Below are positions 9,334-18,749 of a stretch of DNA of 64,000 nucleotides, piece by piece. Each line of letters begins with the position of its first letter. Position 1 is the stretch's first letter. The position numbers and the translations under genes were made by a program. A model generated the notes under the pieces. It worked only from the letters and a program-made list of their open reading frames with translations, had not been told where the DNA came from and searched no databases. Source of the stretch: JAJKIV01 sp046725585 (lineage in GTDB: Bacteria; Gemmatimonadota; Gemmatimonadetes; Gemmatimonadales; Gemmatimonadaceae); assembly GCA_046725585.1 (NCBI GenBank), contig JBKOYV010000411.1, positions 4,751 to 68,750 on the forward strand, read 5' to 3'.

Positions 9334-10206
9334 ATGTCCACGTTTGCCGTCGCCGGCGTTACGGGCCGCGTCGGATCCGTCGTCGCCGATGAGCTGCTCG
9401 AGCGGAACCATCACGTCATCGGCATCGTTCGCACGCCCGTGCGCGCGGCGGCGTGGTCCACACGAGGCGGCACCCCGGCCCTCGGCTCGCTCGACGATCG
9501 GGAGTTCCTCACGCAGACGCTCCACGACGTCGCCGGATTCTTCACACTGCTCCCGGAGAATCCCTTCGACGCGGACTTTCACGGCACCCGTCGCCGCATA
9601 GCCGACGCGGTCGCCAGCGCGGTGCGAGACGCTCACGTGCCGCACGTGGTGGTTCTTTCGGCAGCCGGAGCGATCCTCCCTGACGGCAACGGGCCCTGCA
9701 AGGACCTCTACTACCTGGAGTCGGCGCTCCGCGCGACCGGCGCGAACGTCACCACTCTCCGCGCATCGTGGTTCCAGGAGAACGTCGGTGCAGTGGTGGA
9801 AGCGGCGAAGACGGCTGGGATCTACCCGAACCTCATGATGACGGCCGATGCCGCCATTCCCACCATCGCCACGCGCGACGTCGGCCGGATCGCGGCGTCG
9901 CTGCTGCTCTCGCCCCCAGCCACGAGCGAAGTCATCGACCTGATCGGCCCCATGTACTCGCCGCGTGACCTCGCCTCGGCGTTAGGCACGTCGCTCGGCA
10001 AGGAGATTCAGGTGGTCGACGTTCCGCCGCCGGCGCGCGTCGGCGCGCTCGTCCAAGCCGGCCTCCCGCAGTCGTTCGCGGAGGAGGTCGCGGAGCTCTA
10101 CGCGTGCTTCGATGCGGGGCGGATTCGCCCGCGAGGCGACCGCGCGCTCGCGGCGAAGACTACGATCCAGCAGACGCTTCCAGTCCTGCTCGCGACACGG
10201 CAGTAG
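9334..10206 (+). CDS. NmrA-like NAD(P)-binding protein (atypical SDR)
   Basis: The 290-residue product begins with a Rossmann nucleotide-binding motif (VAGVTGRVGSVVADELL), as in NmrA/HSCARG-type atypical short-chain dehydrogenases. The usual catalytic Tyr-x-x-x-Lys is not obvious. Such proteins often sense NAD(P) or act as quinone/NADPH oxidoreductases. A GAGGAGGG ribosome-binding site sits just upstream of the ATG. It follows the frameshifted gene at 8786 closely and is followed by a repeat element. The specific substrate cannot be told. Confidence 0.82.
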   Translation: MSTFAVAGVTGRVGSVVADELLERNHHVIGIVRTPVRAAAWSTRGGTPALGSLDDREFLTQTLHDVAGFFTLLPENPFDADFHGTRRRIADAVASAVRDAHVPHVVVLSAAGAILPDGNGPCKDLYYLESALRATGANVTTLRASWFQENVGAVVEAAKTAGIYPNLMMTADAAIPTIATRDVGRIAASLLLSPPATSEVIDLIGPMYSPRDLASALGTSLGKEIQVVDVPPPARVGALVQAGLPQSFAEEVAELYACFDAGRIRPRGDRALAAKTTIQQTLPVLLATRQ

Positions 10207-10212
10207 ATCTGG

Positions 10213-10368
10213 TGTCATCCCGAGCGTTAGCGAGGGATCCTCAGGGTCCCGATAGAGCCCTCTATCAGGAGGATGAAGATCCCTCGCCTGACGGCTCGGG
10301 ATGACAACGCCGTCGGAGACGATGAGGATCCCTCATCTGCCCGCTACGCGGGCACCCAGGGATGACAA
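10213..10368. repeat. Intergenic repeat, family B (GTCATCCCGAGCG type)
   Basis: It starts GTCATCCCGAGCG and GAGGGATCCTCA and returns inverted as CCTCGCC and GGCTCGGGATGAC, followed by a second partial unit ending CAGGGATGACA. Related copies lie at 16107-16162 and 29312-29431. GTCATCC-type repeats of this kind occur in several bacterial phyla (established knowledge). It separates two convergent genes. Confidence 0.75.
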
Positions 10369-10374
10369 TCGTCG

Positions 10375-13239
10375 CTACCTGGTGACGGCAGCCCCGCCCG
10401 TCTGCTCCAGCCGCCGCCGCACGTCGGCAATCAGCGGCTCGAGCTCCGCGTCCGCTCCGCGCCAGAGTTGCAGCAGGGCCGTGTACTGCTCGGCCGCCTT
10501 CGCGCGATCGTTCTGCTGCTGATACAGCTCGCCGAGCCGCTTCAGGGCTAACCCGAGCTCAATGCCATCGGTCTCGTAGCGCCGCTGCCACGGCACGTGC
10601 ACGTAGCGTTCGTACATGGCGATGGCGGAGTCGGGCTTTCCCGCCACCTCGTACGCGCGCGCGAGATCGGGCAGTGCGCAGATCGGACACACGAGCGCGT
10701 CCGCCGCGCCGTGAATCTCGATCTCGCCCTCCCATGCGCGGCCTTCGGCCATCGCGATCGCCCCAGCGGTCCAGCGGCGGTCGGCGGCGCCACCTTGCTG
10801 ACGGCCGATCCCGGTCCGCGCAGCCTGTGCCATGAGCTCGCGGGCGCGCGTCGGGTGGCCCGCGTCCGCGTACAGCCGGGCGATCTCGTCGTACGGCCGT
10901 TCGCTTACATCCATTTTCGCCAGCGGAAAGCGGGCGAGCGCGTTGTTCATGGTGGCGATCGCGGTCGCCGGCGCGTGCCGGTAGCGGAGATCGAGGTAGG
11001 CAATACGAAGCGCTGCCGCCAGTCCTCGCCTGGCCGAACCACCGCGCCTGCCTAACGCGATAATCTGCCGGAAGCCTTGCTGCGCCTCACCGAGCCGGCC
11101 CTGGGTCATGACGATATTGGCAAGCGTCTCCAGGCCCGCGAGCATGCTGGCCGAGTCGTCCGGCGCCTGCGTCACCAGGGCTCGCGCCTCGCGCTCTGCC
11201 ATTTCCCAGTCCCGCTTCGACGCCGCGAGGGAGATCGCGGCGAGCCTGTTGCCTCGCCTGCCCGGGAATCGGCGTTCTGTCTCGTCCAGCACGCGGCGCG
11301 CCGCCTCGTACTTCGCCTGGTTCACATCGGCCAGGGCAAGGCCCGTGTAGAGCGAGAGCACGCCGGAGTCCACGGCAAGCGCGCGCACGAGCAGACTTTC
11401 CTGCACGGCGTACTCGCGCCGCGCTGCGTGCACAGTCCCAAGATTGCTCAACGCGCGAACGTCGTTGGGATACCGTTCGAGGATCCGGTTGTAGGCATCG
11501 ACCGCACTGGCATGGTCGGCGGCCACGAAGCCGGCATGACTCCCGATCGTGTGGTTGCGCTCGTAGAACGGGATGCGCGACTGGTTCGCGAGCGCGTGAT
11601 CGAGCGCGTCCGCAGAGCGCACGCGATCCCCCAATTCGCCGTAGGCGGCCGCCATGAGCCGATGGGCCGACGCGAACCCCGTGTCGATCGCGACGGCGGC
11701 TTTGAGCATTCGAATGGCGCCAGCGCGATCGCCATTGCTTGAGGCGCGAACGGCGCTGGCGTACGCGCGCAGCGCCGGCAGCGAGGTGGTCGTCACGTCT
11801 TCGAGCCTCGGCGTGCCCGCAACGCTCGACGGCGACTCGCCGAGCTGTTCGCGAAGGCGCTCGGCCACGCGGCCGAGTGCGCGAATGACGTCGGCGGAAT
11901 CGCTGGCCGTTTCGGCGATCGGCTCGGGCCGATCCGCTTTTTGGCCACGCGTCAGGTGCACGCTGATGGCGTAGCCCGCGCCGGCGGTGTCGAGGCTGCC
12001 GGTGACGGACGTCGTCACACCCGCGCGGTGCGAAGAAACAATCTGCGCGGAGGGCGATTCCGCGAGCCCGGCCCGGAACGCGTCGCTGAGTGCGGCGACG
12101 AGCGCGGGATCTCCGACGTGATCGGAGAGGTCGAAGACGAGCACGCGCTCGCGCGTCACGGGCGCCTCGACCGCCGCCAGTGCGGGGGAAGAGGGTGCAG
12201 ACCGCTTCGGCAGGAGGGGAACGACTTCCATGCCTAACGCCGCAACGGCGCCCGCAGCCAGCGTCCAGGCGACGAAGGCGCTCGGACGGCGCCGCTTGCG
12301 GTAAGGGGATGGCGCCGCGCGCACCGCGTCCGGGCGCTCACGGTTCGACGCGGAGTCGAGATACTGTCGAACGTCGTCCGCGAGTTCGTCGACCGAGTCG
12401 TAGCCGAGATTGCCGCTCGTTGCAAGCGCTCTCAGCGCGATCGCGTCGAGATCACTGCGGAGCGGCCGGCGTGCGCCGTTCGACGAGCTGCCACCGAGGA
12501 GCGCGTCGAGCACGCTGCCTAACGCGTAGATATCGGCGTCCGGCGACTCCGGCGGTGCCACGTTGCCGAAGTCGAGCAGCTTCGACACCCCGCTCGCGGT
12601 GACGAGGATGTTCGCCGGCTTGAGGTCGCCGTGAAAGACACGGTGCCGATGAGCGTGCGACACCGCGTTACAAACCTGCACGAACAGCTGGAGCCGCTCC
12701 GAGACCGACAGGCGGCGACCGTCGGCGTAGACGTCGATCGGCTCGCCCTCGATGTGCTCCATCACGGCGTACGGTCGCCCATCCGCGGTCATCGCGCTGT
12801 CGAGCATCCGCGCGACGTTCGCGTGACCGCCGGAGGTCAGGATCTGATGGGCCGAGCGAAGGCGTTCGAGCGCGAGGCCGGGGTCCATCTCGCCCTCGAT
12901 CAGCTTGATCGCCACGCGCTGACCGGGCTGTCCGTCGTCGCGCTCGGCGAGGTAGACCGTGCTGGTCGGTCCGTGGCCGATCTCGCGGAGGACTCGGTAC
13001 GGTCCGAACCGCTCGGTGGGCGGTGCCGGTGGCGCAGCCGTGCCACGATGGGCAACGGACGGCTCGGCGTCGTGAGACTCCGGGCTCGCGCGGTCGTGCG
13101 CGGCGATCAGCCGTTCGACGTCGGCCTGCAGTGCGGGGTCGTCGGCGCACTCCTCTGCCAGGAGCACGGCGCGTTCGTCCGCGGGCAGTGCAACCGCGGC
13201 ATGATACAGGTCGGTGAGTCGCTCCCAGCGATCGCTCAT
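10375..13239 (-). CDS. Atypical Ser/Thr protein kinase with membrane segment and TPR tail
   Basis: I chose the start MSDRWERL, a typical opening of this kinase family, over an upstream in-frame ATG at 13299. The product is about 954 residues. The kinase domain begins near residue 78 (glycine loop GHGPTSTVY; Lys112). The catalytic loop reads HGDLKPAN (203-210) instead of HRD, and DFG is at 223-225. The activation segment is very short, with no GT-x-x-Y-x-x-PE signature before DIYALGSV, so activity is uncertain. A membrane segment (about 325-345), a TolB/FlgO-like domain and many TPR units follow. It is divergent from a second kinase gene. Confidence 0.82.
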   Translation of the reverse strand: MSDRWERLTDLYHAAVALPADERAVLLAEECADDPALQADVERLIAAHDRASPESHDAEPSVAHRGTAAPPAPPTERFGPYRVLREIGHGPTSTVYLAERDDGQPGQRVAIKLIEGEMDPGLALERLRSAHQILTSGGHANVARMLDSAMTADGRPYAVMEHIEGEPIDVYADGRRLSVSERLQLFVQVCNAVSHAHRHRVFHGDLKPANILVTASGVSKLLDFGNVAPPESPDADIYALGSVLDALLGGSSSNGARRPLRSDLDAIALRALATSGNLGYDSVDELADDVRQYLDSASNRERPDAVRAAPSPYRKRRRPSAFVAWTLAAGAVAALGMEVVPLLPKRSAPSSPALAAVEAPVTRERVLVFDLSDHVGDPALVAALSDAFRAGLAESPSAQIVSSHRAGVTTSVTGSLDTAGAGYAISVHLTRGQKADRPEPIAETASDSADVIRALGRVAERLREQLGESPSSVAGTPRLEDVTTTSLPALRAYASAVRASSNGDRAGAIRMLKAAVAIDTGFASAHRLMAAAYGELGDRVRSADALDHALANQSRIPFYERNHTIGSHAGFVAADHASAVDAYNRILERYPNDVRALSNLGTVHAARREYAVQESLLVRALAVDSGVLSLYTGLALADVNQAKYEAARRVLDETERRFPGRRGNRLAAISLAASKRDWEMAEREARALVTQAPDDSASMLAGLETLANIVMTQGRLGEAQQGFRQIIALGRRGGSARRGLAAALRIAYLDLRYRHAPATAIATMNNALARFPLAKMDVSERPYDEIARLYADAGHPTRARELMAQAARTGIGRQQGGAADRRWTAGAIAMAEGRAWEGEIEIHGAADALVCPICALPDLARAYEVAGKPDSAIAMYERYVHVPWQRRYETDGIELGLALKRLGELYQQQNDRAKAAEQYTALLQLWRGADAELEPLIADVRRRLEQTGGAAVTR

Positions 13240-13386
13240 GGGAGGGCGTCCTCGGTCTATCGGGTGGATCTTGGGTCTGGCCGATTTAGGACGATCCAAT
13301 GAGCGATCCGCAAGCCCGATTTGCTTGAACTTGCTGCTCCCCGTGGGGCGCTCTATGATCGAGCCTCCCCAAAGTCAGGTCGTGCC

Positions 13387-14235
13387 GTGTCCAACACTAA
13401 GTTCACCGCGAACTTCAGCACGTTCGAGGCTGCCATTGCCGACCGGTACGTGGTCGAGGAGGAGATCGGCCGCGGGAACCGCGCTACCGTCTACCGAGGG
13501 CAGGATGTCAGGAGTGGTGAGCCCGTCGCGATCAAGGTTCTCCGCGCCGATCTCGCCTCGGCGCTCGATTCGCCTCGGTTTGTGAAGCAGATGCGGAAGG
13601 CGGCTGACATCCGTCACCCGGGCATCGTCTCGTTCCTCGACGTGGGTGAGGCGGTGGGACGGGTGTTCTGTGTCAGGCCGTTTCTCGAGGGTGAAACGCT
13701 CAGGTCACGGCTCGCGCGCGAGCGCACCCTTCCGTTGTCCGATGCGATCGCCATCGCGCGCCAGATCGCGGACGCGCTCGGGCATGCACACGCGAACGAG
13801 ATCCTGCACAAGGACGTGAACCCGGAGAACATCCTGCTCAGCGACTCTCGGGCGCTGCTGCTGGACCTCGGTTTCTCGCGAGCGATCTCTCGATCCATCG
13901 ACGAGACGATGACCGGCAGCGGGCTCACGATCGGCACGCCGGAGTACATGAGCCCCGAGCACGCCAGCGGCGGGGTCGAGATCGACGCCCGGGCGGACCT
14001 GTACAGTCTCGGCTGCGTGCTCTACGAGATGCTCGCCGGCCGGCCGCCGTTCTCGGGCCCGGCGCACTCGGTGTTAATGCGAACGTTGAAGGAGAAGCCG
14101 GTTCCGATCGCTACGCTGCGGGACTCGATCCCCGAAGATGTCGGGAGGGCGATCGATCGGCTGCTGGAGAAGGCGCCCGCGGCGCGCTACCCCGATGCCG
14201 CGCATGTCGTCGAAGCACTCGGGAATAGGGAATAG
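13387..14235 (+). CDS. Eukaryote-type Ser/Thr protein kinase, soluble
   Basis: The start is placed at a GTG giving MSNTKFTANF (282 residues); a TTG at 13321 would add 22 residues. It is a compact kinase domain without membrane segment: glycine loop GRGNRATVY near residue 28, Lys50, catalytic loop HKDVNPEN (141-148), DLG in place of DFG (160-162), and an intact GTPEYMSPE activation-segment end. HKD and DLG are unusual but keep the catalytic and metal-binding aspartates, so activity is plausible. It is divergent from the larger atypical kinase at 10375-13239 and could act with it; that is inference. The C-terminus runs into repeat family C. Confidence 0.82.
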   Translation: MSNTKFTANFSTFEAAIADRYVVEEEIGRGNRATVYRGQDVRSGEPVAIKVLRADLASALDSPRFVKQMRKAADIRHPGIVSFLDVGEAVGRVFCVRPFLEGETLRSRLARERTLPLSDAIAIARQIADALGHAHANEILHKDVNPENILLSDSRALLLDLGFSRAISRSIDETMTGSGLTIGTPEYMSPEHASGGVEIDARADLYSLGCVLYEMLAGRPPFSGPAHSVLMRTLKEKPVPIATLRDSIPEDVGRAIDRLLEKAPAARYPDAAHVVEALGNRE

Positions 14236-14391
14236 GGAATCGGGAAAAGAGGGAACCGGGAGGCGGCGCGCCGCAGGCGCGGCCGCCGGGAACCGGGAAC
14301 CGAAGCTCCACGAGGAGGCACGGTTCCCGGTTCCCCGTTCCCGGGCGCGCGCGAAGCGCGCCGCCGATTCCCGATTCCCGATTCCCGACGT
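14223..14391. repeat. Palindromic repeat, family C (GGGAATCGGG type)
   Basis: The left half holds tandem GGGAATAGGGAATCGGG units, then GGGAACCGGG units. The right half carries the complements, GGTTCCCGGTTCCC then ATTCCCGATTCCCG, around two GC-rich hairpins. The whole region can fold on itself. It overlaps the last codons of the kinase gene, whose stop lies inside the first unit. Confidence 0.7.
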
Positions 14392-15023
14392 TCAGCTGCC
14401 TTTGAGATTCGGGTTGTTCTGCGTCTCGACGTCAGGCAGCGGGATGCAGGTCAGATCGCTGTACGTCTGACCCTTGCGGTTCGTGCCCGTCTGGAACGGC
14501 AGCTTCTTGCGCAGCATGTCCACGTACCGCTGCCCCTCGCTGAACAGCTGACGTCTCCGTTCCTCGAGGATGAGGGTCATCATGTCGTCGCCCGGCGCGG
14601 GCACCAGCGGCGCGATGGTCGACAGTGCACGCACCCGATTGATCGCGGCGAGCTGCTCCACCGGATCGCTCGTCGCCTCGGCGAGGATCAACTGTGCCTC
14701 CGCGTACGACGCGATCGGCATCGTCGAGGTGTCCGCCGTGTATTTCTGCTGCCGCCAGAGCGCTGTGACGTTGTCCGCGCCCAACCGGTTCGCGTTCAGC
14801 ACTTTCACTCTGGGGTCGGGCTGCCCGTTACCGTCAGGCTCTGGTACGGGGGCGCGACCGAGACGTTGTTGCTCGCGATCGTGAGGTTGTAGATGCGGTT
14901 CTCGCGGGCCTGGTTCGTGGTCGAGAACTCGGCGTTGCGAACGAAGCCCGACGGCACCAGCGAAGAGCAGTGCGAGGAGAGTAGACCAGATTTGTGGAAA
15001 GGCGCCGCCAGATTAGTCCGCAT
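14392..15023 (-). pseudogene. Remnant of a SusD/RagB-family outer-membrane lipoprotein gene
   Basis: Only the C-terminal third of a SusD/RagB-type protein is present. One frame gives GFVRNAEFSTTNQARENRIYN to about 14820. The next frame continues DPRVKVLNANRLGADNV and includes the family helix SYAEAQLILAEA and the C-terminal LILEERRRQLFSEGQRYVDM. Adding one G to the run at 14818-14820 joins the two frames. The N-terminal lipoprotein signal and TPR-like domain are missing, and no TonB-dependent SusC partner is nearby. It is therefore a decaying fragment of a glycan- or peptide-uptake pair. Confidence 0.75.
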
Positions 15024-15170
15024 GGCAAACGCTGGTGCGTCGTGTCGCCTCTGGATTCCAGCGCGGCGCCCAACCGCGCAACACCGGATGGGTGGGAGGC
15101 GTTATGCGGACGGTGAGCGCTCCTCGCGATACGGTGCCGGAGTGGTCATACCGCTGTATGCTTTCTTCAC

Positions 15171-16106
15171 ATGATGCTCACCACAACACCGCGCCCGGTC
15201 ATCCAGGTCGCAGGCTGCCGAAAGACCTACAAGTCCACGGTTGCCGTGGACGACGTCTCGTTCGAGGTCTACGACGGCGAGATCTTCGGATTAATAGGGC
15301 CTAACGGGGCGGGGAAGACCACGACCATGGAGTGCGTGCAGGGGTTACGGACTCCGGACCGGGGCAGCATCTCGGTCCTGGGTCTCGACCCGTTTCGCGA
15401 CGTATACGCGCTGCAGGACCGCATCGGCGCGCAGCTGCAGCAGGCGCAGCTCCAGAAGCGCATCAAGGTCTGGGAGGTGGTGCACCTCTGGGCAGCGCTC
15501 TACAAGCGGAAGCCGGCGGACGGCGACCGACTGCTCGAGCAGCTCGGCCTCGCGGACAAACGCGGCGCGTGGTTCATGACGCTCTCGGGCGGGCAGAAGC
15601 AGCGCCTCTTCATCGCTCTTGCGCTCATCAACGATCCCGAGGTCGTGTTCCTCGACGAGCTGACGACGGGGCTCGACCCGCAGGCACGGCGCACGATCTG
15701 GGAGCTCGTGCGCGACATCCGTCAGCGCGGGAAGACGGTGTTCCTGACCACGCACCTCATGGAGGAGGCGGAGCGCCTCTGCGACCGCGTCGCAATCATC
15801 GATCACGGCCGGATCATCGACATGGACACGCCGGAGGGGCTGGTCCGGCGCCACTGTCCGGAACGGTCGGTGGTGCTCGCGACGGACGACGCGGCCGCGG
15901 CGGAGCGGTTTCGCGGCGTGCCCGGGGTGAGCTCGGTGACCGCGACGAACGGACGCCTAACGATTCAGGGCGACGGCGAGGACCTGGTGATGGAGGTGAT
16001 CCGGTGCCTGTCGGAGGAACAGATTCGCGTCACGAGTTTCCGGACGGTGCTGCCGACGCTGGAGGATGTGTTCCTCAAGCTCACCGGCCATTCGATCAGA
16101 GACTAG
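15171..16106 (+). CDS. ABC transporter ATP-binding protein (ABC-2 / drug-export type)
   Basis: The 311-residue protein has Walker A GPNGAGKTT, signature LSGGQKQR, Walker B VVFLDE followed by TTGLDPQ, and the H-loop TTH. The C-terminal 80 residues resemble the DrrA/NatA-type regulatory extension. With the permease at 16166 it should form a two-gene exporter at the inner membrane. Two adjacent ATG codons (15171, 15174) can serve as start. A CCTAACG heptamer encodes the Pro-Asn of the Walker A loop (15300). The substrate is unknown. Confidence 0.92.
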   Translation: MMLTTTPRPVIQVAGCRKTYKSTVAVDDVSFEVYDGEIFGLIGPNGAGKTTTMECVQGLRTPDRGSISVLGLDPFRDVYALQDRIGAQLQQAQLQKRIKVWEVVHLWAALYKRKPADGDRLLEQLGLADKRGAWFMTLSGGQKQRLFIALALINDPEVVFLDELTTGLDPQARRTIWELVRDIRQRGKTVFLTTHLMEEAERLCDRVAIIDHGRIIDMDTPEGLVRRHCPERSVVLATDDAAAAERFRGVPGVSSVTATNGRLTIQGDGEDLVMEVIRCLSEEQIRVTSFRTVLPTLEDVFLKLTGHSIRD

Positions 16107-16162
16107 TTGTCATCCTGAGGCGACAGCCGAAGGATCCTCATCGTCCCGATAGAGGGTTTTGA
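16107..16162. repeat. Intergenic repeat, family B (partial copy)
   Basis: GTCATCCTGAGG, GAAGGATCCTCATC and CCCGATAGAGG match parts of the copy at 10213-10368. It is inserted between the two genes of the ABC exporter, within what should be one transcript, leaving only three bases to the permease ATG. Confidence 0.65.
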
Positions 16163-16165
16163 ACA

Positions 16166-16888
16166 ATGTTGCGCGGCCTGCTCCGTCTAACCTGGATCGA
16201 GATCAAGGTGTTCATGCGCGAGCCGCTGGGCGCCATCGGCTCGGTCGTCATGCCCGTCCTGCTCTACGTGCTGTTCGCGCGGCTTGGGATCAGGCGGATG
16301 GGGGCCAGCAACTTCTTCCGCGTGACGGTGCCGGTGATCATCGCGATTCTCATCGCGATCAACGCCGTGCTCTCGCTCGTGGCCATCATCTCCATCTATC
16401 GGGAGAGCGGCATTCTCAAGCGCCTTCGCGCGACGCCCCTCCGTCCGTGGACCATCCTCACCGCGCACGTGCTCGTGAAGCTGGTGCTCACGACCGTAAC
16501 GCTCGCGCTCATGCTGCTCGCGGGCCGGCGCTACCTCCCGACGGGCATGGATGTGCCGGTCGTGAGCTTTGCGATCGCGCTCATGATCACGACCTGGAGC
16601 ATCCTGTCGATCGGCTTCCTCATCGCGAGCCTCGTCCCGACGGCGCGATTCGCGCAGCCGGTGGGCGCGATCGTGATGTACCCGATGCTCTTCCTGTCGG
16701 GGTTGTTCATTCCGCGCGAGGTGCTTCCGCCGTGGCTCGGCCACCTGCCGTTGAGCTACGCGGTGTCGCTGTTACAGGGGATATGGAGGGGTGACGCATG
16801 GTCCGCACACGTGGGCGACGTGGCGGCGCTCGCGCTCGTGTTCGCCGTCTGCATGGCGTTGTCGGCGAGACTCTTCCGCTGGGAGTGA
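16166..16888 (+). CDS. ABC-2 type transporter permease
   Basis: This 240-residue protein has about six hydrophobic segments: an N-terminal amphipathic stretch (LTWIEIKVFMREP), then TM helices from about residue 25. The region QPVGAIVMYPMLFLSGLFIPREVLPPWLG is typical of ABC2 membrane domains (DrrB/NodJ/YadH type). It pairs with the ATPase gene 60 bp upstream. The complex should export a small lipophilic compound or a polysaccharide; the sequence does not say which. Confidence 0.9.
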   Translation: MLRGLLRLTWIEIKVFMREPLGAIGSVVMPVLLYVLFARLGIRRMGASNFFRVTVPVIIAILIAINAVLSLVAIISIYRESGILKRLRATPLRPWTILTAHVLVKLVLTTVTLALMLLAGRRYLPTGMDVPVVSFAIALMITTWSILSIGFLIASLVPTARFAQPVGAIVMYPMLFLSGLFIPREVLPPWLGHLPLSYAVSLLQGIWRGDAWSAHVGDVAALALVFAVCMALSARLFRWE

Positions 16889-16947
16889 CGCGAGGTGCCG
16901 CGATTTGCCTCGGGAGCCACACCCAGGGTCCACATATAAGGTGGGTG

Positions 16948-17093
16948 AGACGGCAGACGGCAGCGAACTGAAGCCGGCGGTGGGCAGTGAGCGGTAGGCA
17001 GAAGGCAGACGAGAAAACGGGATGCCCGGCGCCCTCTCTGCCGTCTGCCTGCTGCCGTCTGCCGTCTTCAGTTGGCTGCCGTCTGCCGTCTCT
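16948..17093. repeat. Palindromic intergenic repeat, family A (long copy)
   Basis: Tandem GACGGCAGACGGCAG on the left and CTGCCGTCTGCC / CTGCCGTCTGCCGTC on the right form nested inverted repeats. The gap 16889-17221 otherwise shows no gene. It probably holds the promoter of cysK just after the repeat. Confidence 0.75.
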
Positions 17094-17221
17094 GTGGCTC
17101 TTTGCGACGTGGCTAGTGCGTTTATGAGAAGCAATCCGGTCCGGATTCGCGTGGGGTCGTAGATGGTCGGCAGTAGCCGTATAGATTCCCAGAACAACCA
17201 GATTGGCGTACGGAGGATCCA

Positions 17222-18250
17222 TTGTCGCGCTTTGCCAACATTCTCGAGACCGTCGGCAACACCCCTGCCGTCCGGATCAACACGCTCGCCCCGCCTAACG
17301 TCAACCTCTACGTCAAGATCGAGGCGTTCAACCCGCTCGGCTCGGTCAAGGACAGGCTCGCGCTCGGCGTCATCGAGGACGCCGAGAAGAAAGGAGAGCT
17401 CAAGCCCGGCCAGACCGTCGTCGAAGCCACGAGCGGCAACACCGGCATCGGGCTCGCCATGGTGTGCGCGGCGAAGGGCTACCCGCTCGTCGTCACCATG
17501 GCCGACTCGTTCAGCGTGGAGCGCCGGAAGCTCATGCGCTTCCTCGGCGCGAAGGTCATCCTGACGCCGGCTGCCGAGCGCGGCACGGGGATGGTCAAGA
17601 AAGCGGTGGCGCTGGCACAGAAGAACGGGTGGTTCCTGACGCGGCAGTTCGAGAACGAGGCCAACGCGGATTACCACTCCCGAACGACGGCGCGAGAGAT
17701 CATCAATGATTTCGCAGGCGAGCGGCTCGACTTCTGGGTCACCGGTTTCGGCACCGGCGGGACGCTGAAGGGCGTGGGTCGCGTCTTCGAGAAGGAACGG
17801 CCCGAGACGAAGATCATCGTGGCCGAGCCGGCCGAAGCGCCGATGCTGACGAGCGGGACCGAGCAGCAGCGGAATCCCGATGGCTCACCGGCGGCGGGCC
17901 ATCCGGCGTGGAACCCGCATCCGATTCAGGGCTGGAGCCCGGACTTCATTCCGAAGCTGACCGGCGATGCAATCGCGGCGAAGTACGTCGATCGGATCAT
18001 CACGATCCCGGCGCCCGAGGCGCTGCAGTGGAGCAAGCGGCTCGCGCAGAAGGAGGGGATCTTCGTCGGCGTCTCGGCCGGCGGGACGTTCGGTGCCGCG
18101 ATGAAGGTGTGTGCCGAAGCGCCTAACGGGTCGACCGTGCTCGCGATGCTGCCCGATACGGGCGAGCGGTACCTGACCACGCCGCTTTTCGCAGACATTC
18201 CCGCGGACATGACCGAGGAGGAGCAGGCGATCGCGCGATCGATCGCGTAG
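17222..18250 (+). CDS. cysK: Cysteine synthase (O-acetylserine sulfhydrylase), PLP-dependent
   Basis: It converts O-acetylserine and sulfide to cysteine in the cytoplasm. The start is a TTG with a strong CGGAGGA ribosome-binding site 5-6 bases upstream. The 342-residue protein has PLP Lys43 in PLGSVKDR, the substrate loop TSGNTG near residue 68, the phosphate-binding GTGGT near 178 and C-terminal PDTGERY. The length is slightly above the usual 310-325 because of an insertion around residues 215-235. Cystathionine beta-synthase is a possible alternative, but no CBS domain is present. Confidence 0.93.
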   Translation: MSRFANILETVGNTPAVRINTLAPPNVNLYVKIEAFNPLGSVKDRLALGVIEDAEKKGELKPGQTVVEATSGNTGIGLAMVCAAKGYPLVVTMADSFSVERRKLMRFLGAKVILTPAAERGTGMVKKAVALAQKNGWFLTRQFENEANADYHSRTTAREIINDFAGERLDFWVTGFGTGGTLKGVGRVFEKERPETKIIVAEPAEAPMLTSGTEQQRNPDGSPAAGHPAWNPHPIQGWSPDFIPKLTGDAIAAKYVDRIITIPAPEALQWSKRLAQKEGIFVGVSAGGTFGAAMKVCAEAPNGSTVLAMLPDTGERYLTTPLFADIPADMTEEEQAIARSIA

Positions 18251-18325
18251 GTTCGCCGTCCCCTCCCGTGGCTTGGTTGCGAGGAGGGGCGGCAGCTCGG
18301 CCTTTCCTGTACGGTGGACGGCCTC

Positions 18326-18742
18326 ATGGAGCAAAGAGACACGGCAGAATCACCCGCGTACCCGTATGCGACGCACCTGAACGTTCTGTTCGGCGCATTG
18401 GAGAAGATCGAGCTCGACCCGCTCGTGAGCGCCGTGAAGGACCAGTGGTACAACCAGACCCTGGCGCGCGTCAACGACTCGGTCGTTAGGCTCGGCGTCA
18501 TGCAGGGGGAGTATCACTGGCACAAGCACGACGCCGACGACGAGTTCTTCTACGTGGTCGATGGACGCTTCCTCATCGACCTCGACCCGCAAGCCGACGG
18601 CGAGACGCCAGGCCGCGTGGTCGAGCTTCGGCCTCGCGAAGGATTCGTCGTCCCGAAAGGCGTGGTGCACAGAACGCGGGCGCCGGAGCGTTCGGTGATC
18701 CTCATGATCGAGACGGCGGCGATCGTGCCGACCGGCAGTTGA
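18326..18742 (+). CDS. Cupin-domain protein
   Basis: This single-domain cupin has about 138 residues. The first metal motif reads YHWHKHDADDEFFYVVDG and the second appears as PKGVVHRT, giving the usual His/Glu ligand set. The ATG at 18326 is preferred to a GTG at 18314. Small cupins of this type can be isomerases, dioxygenases or sugar-binding proteins; the sequence does not decide. It ends 7 bp before the polysaccharide deacetylase gene, so the two are probably cotranscribed. Confidence 0.85.
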   Translation: MEQRDTAESPAYPYATHLNVLFGALEKIELDPLVSAVKDQWYNQTLARVNDSVVRLGVMQGEYHWHKHDADDEFFYVVDGRFLIDLDPQADGETPGRVVELRPREGFVVPKGVVHRTRAPERSVILMIETAAIVPTGS

Positions 18743-18749
18743 GTGTGGG

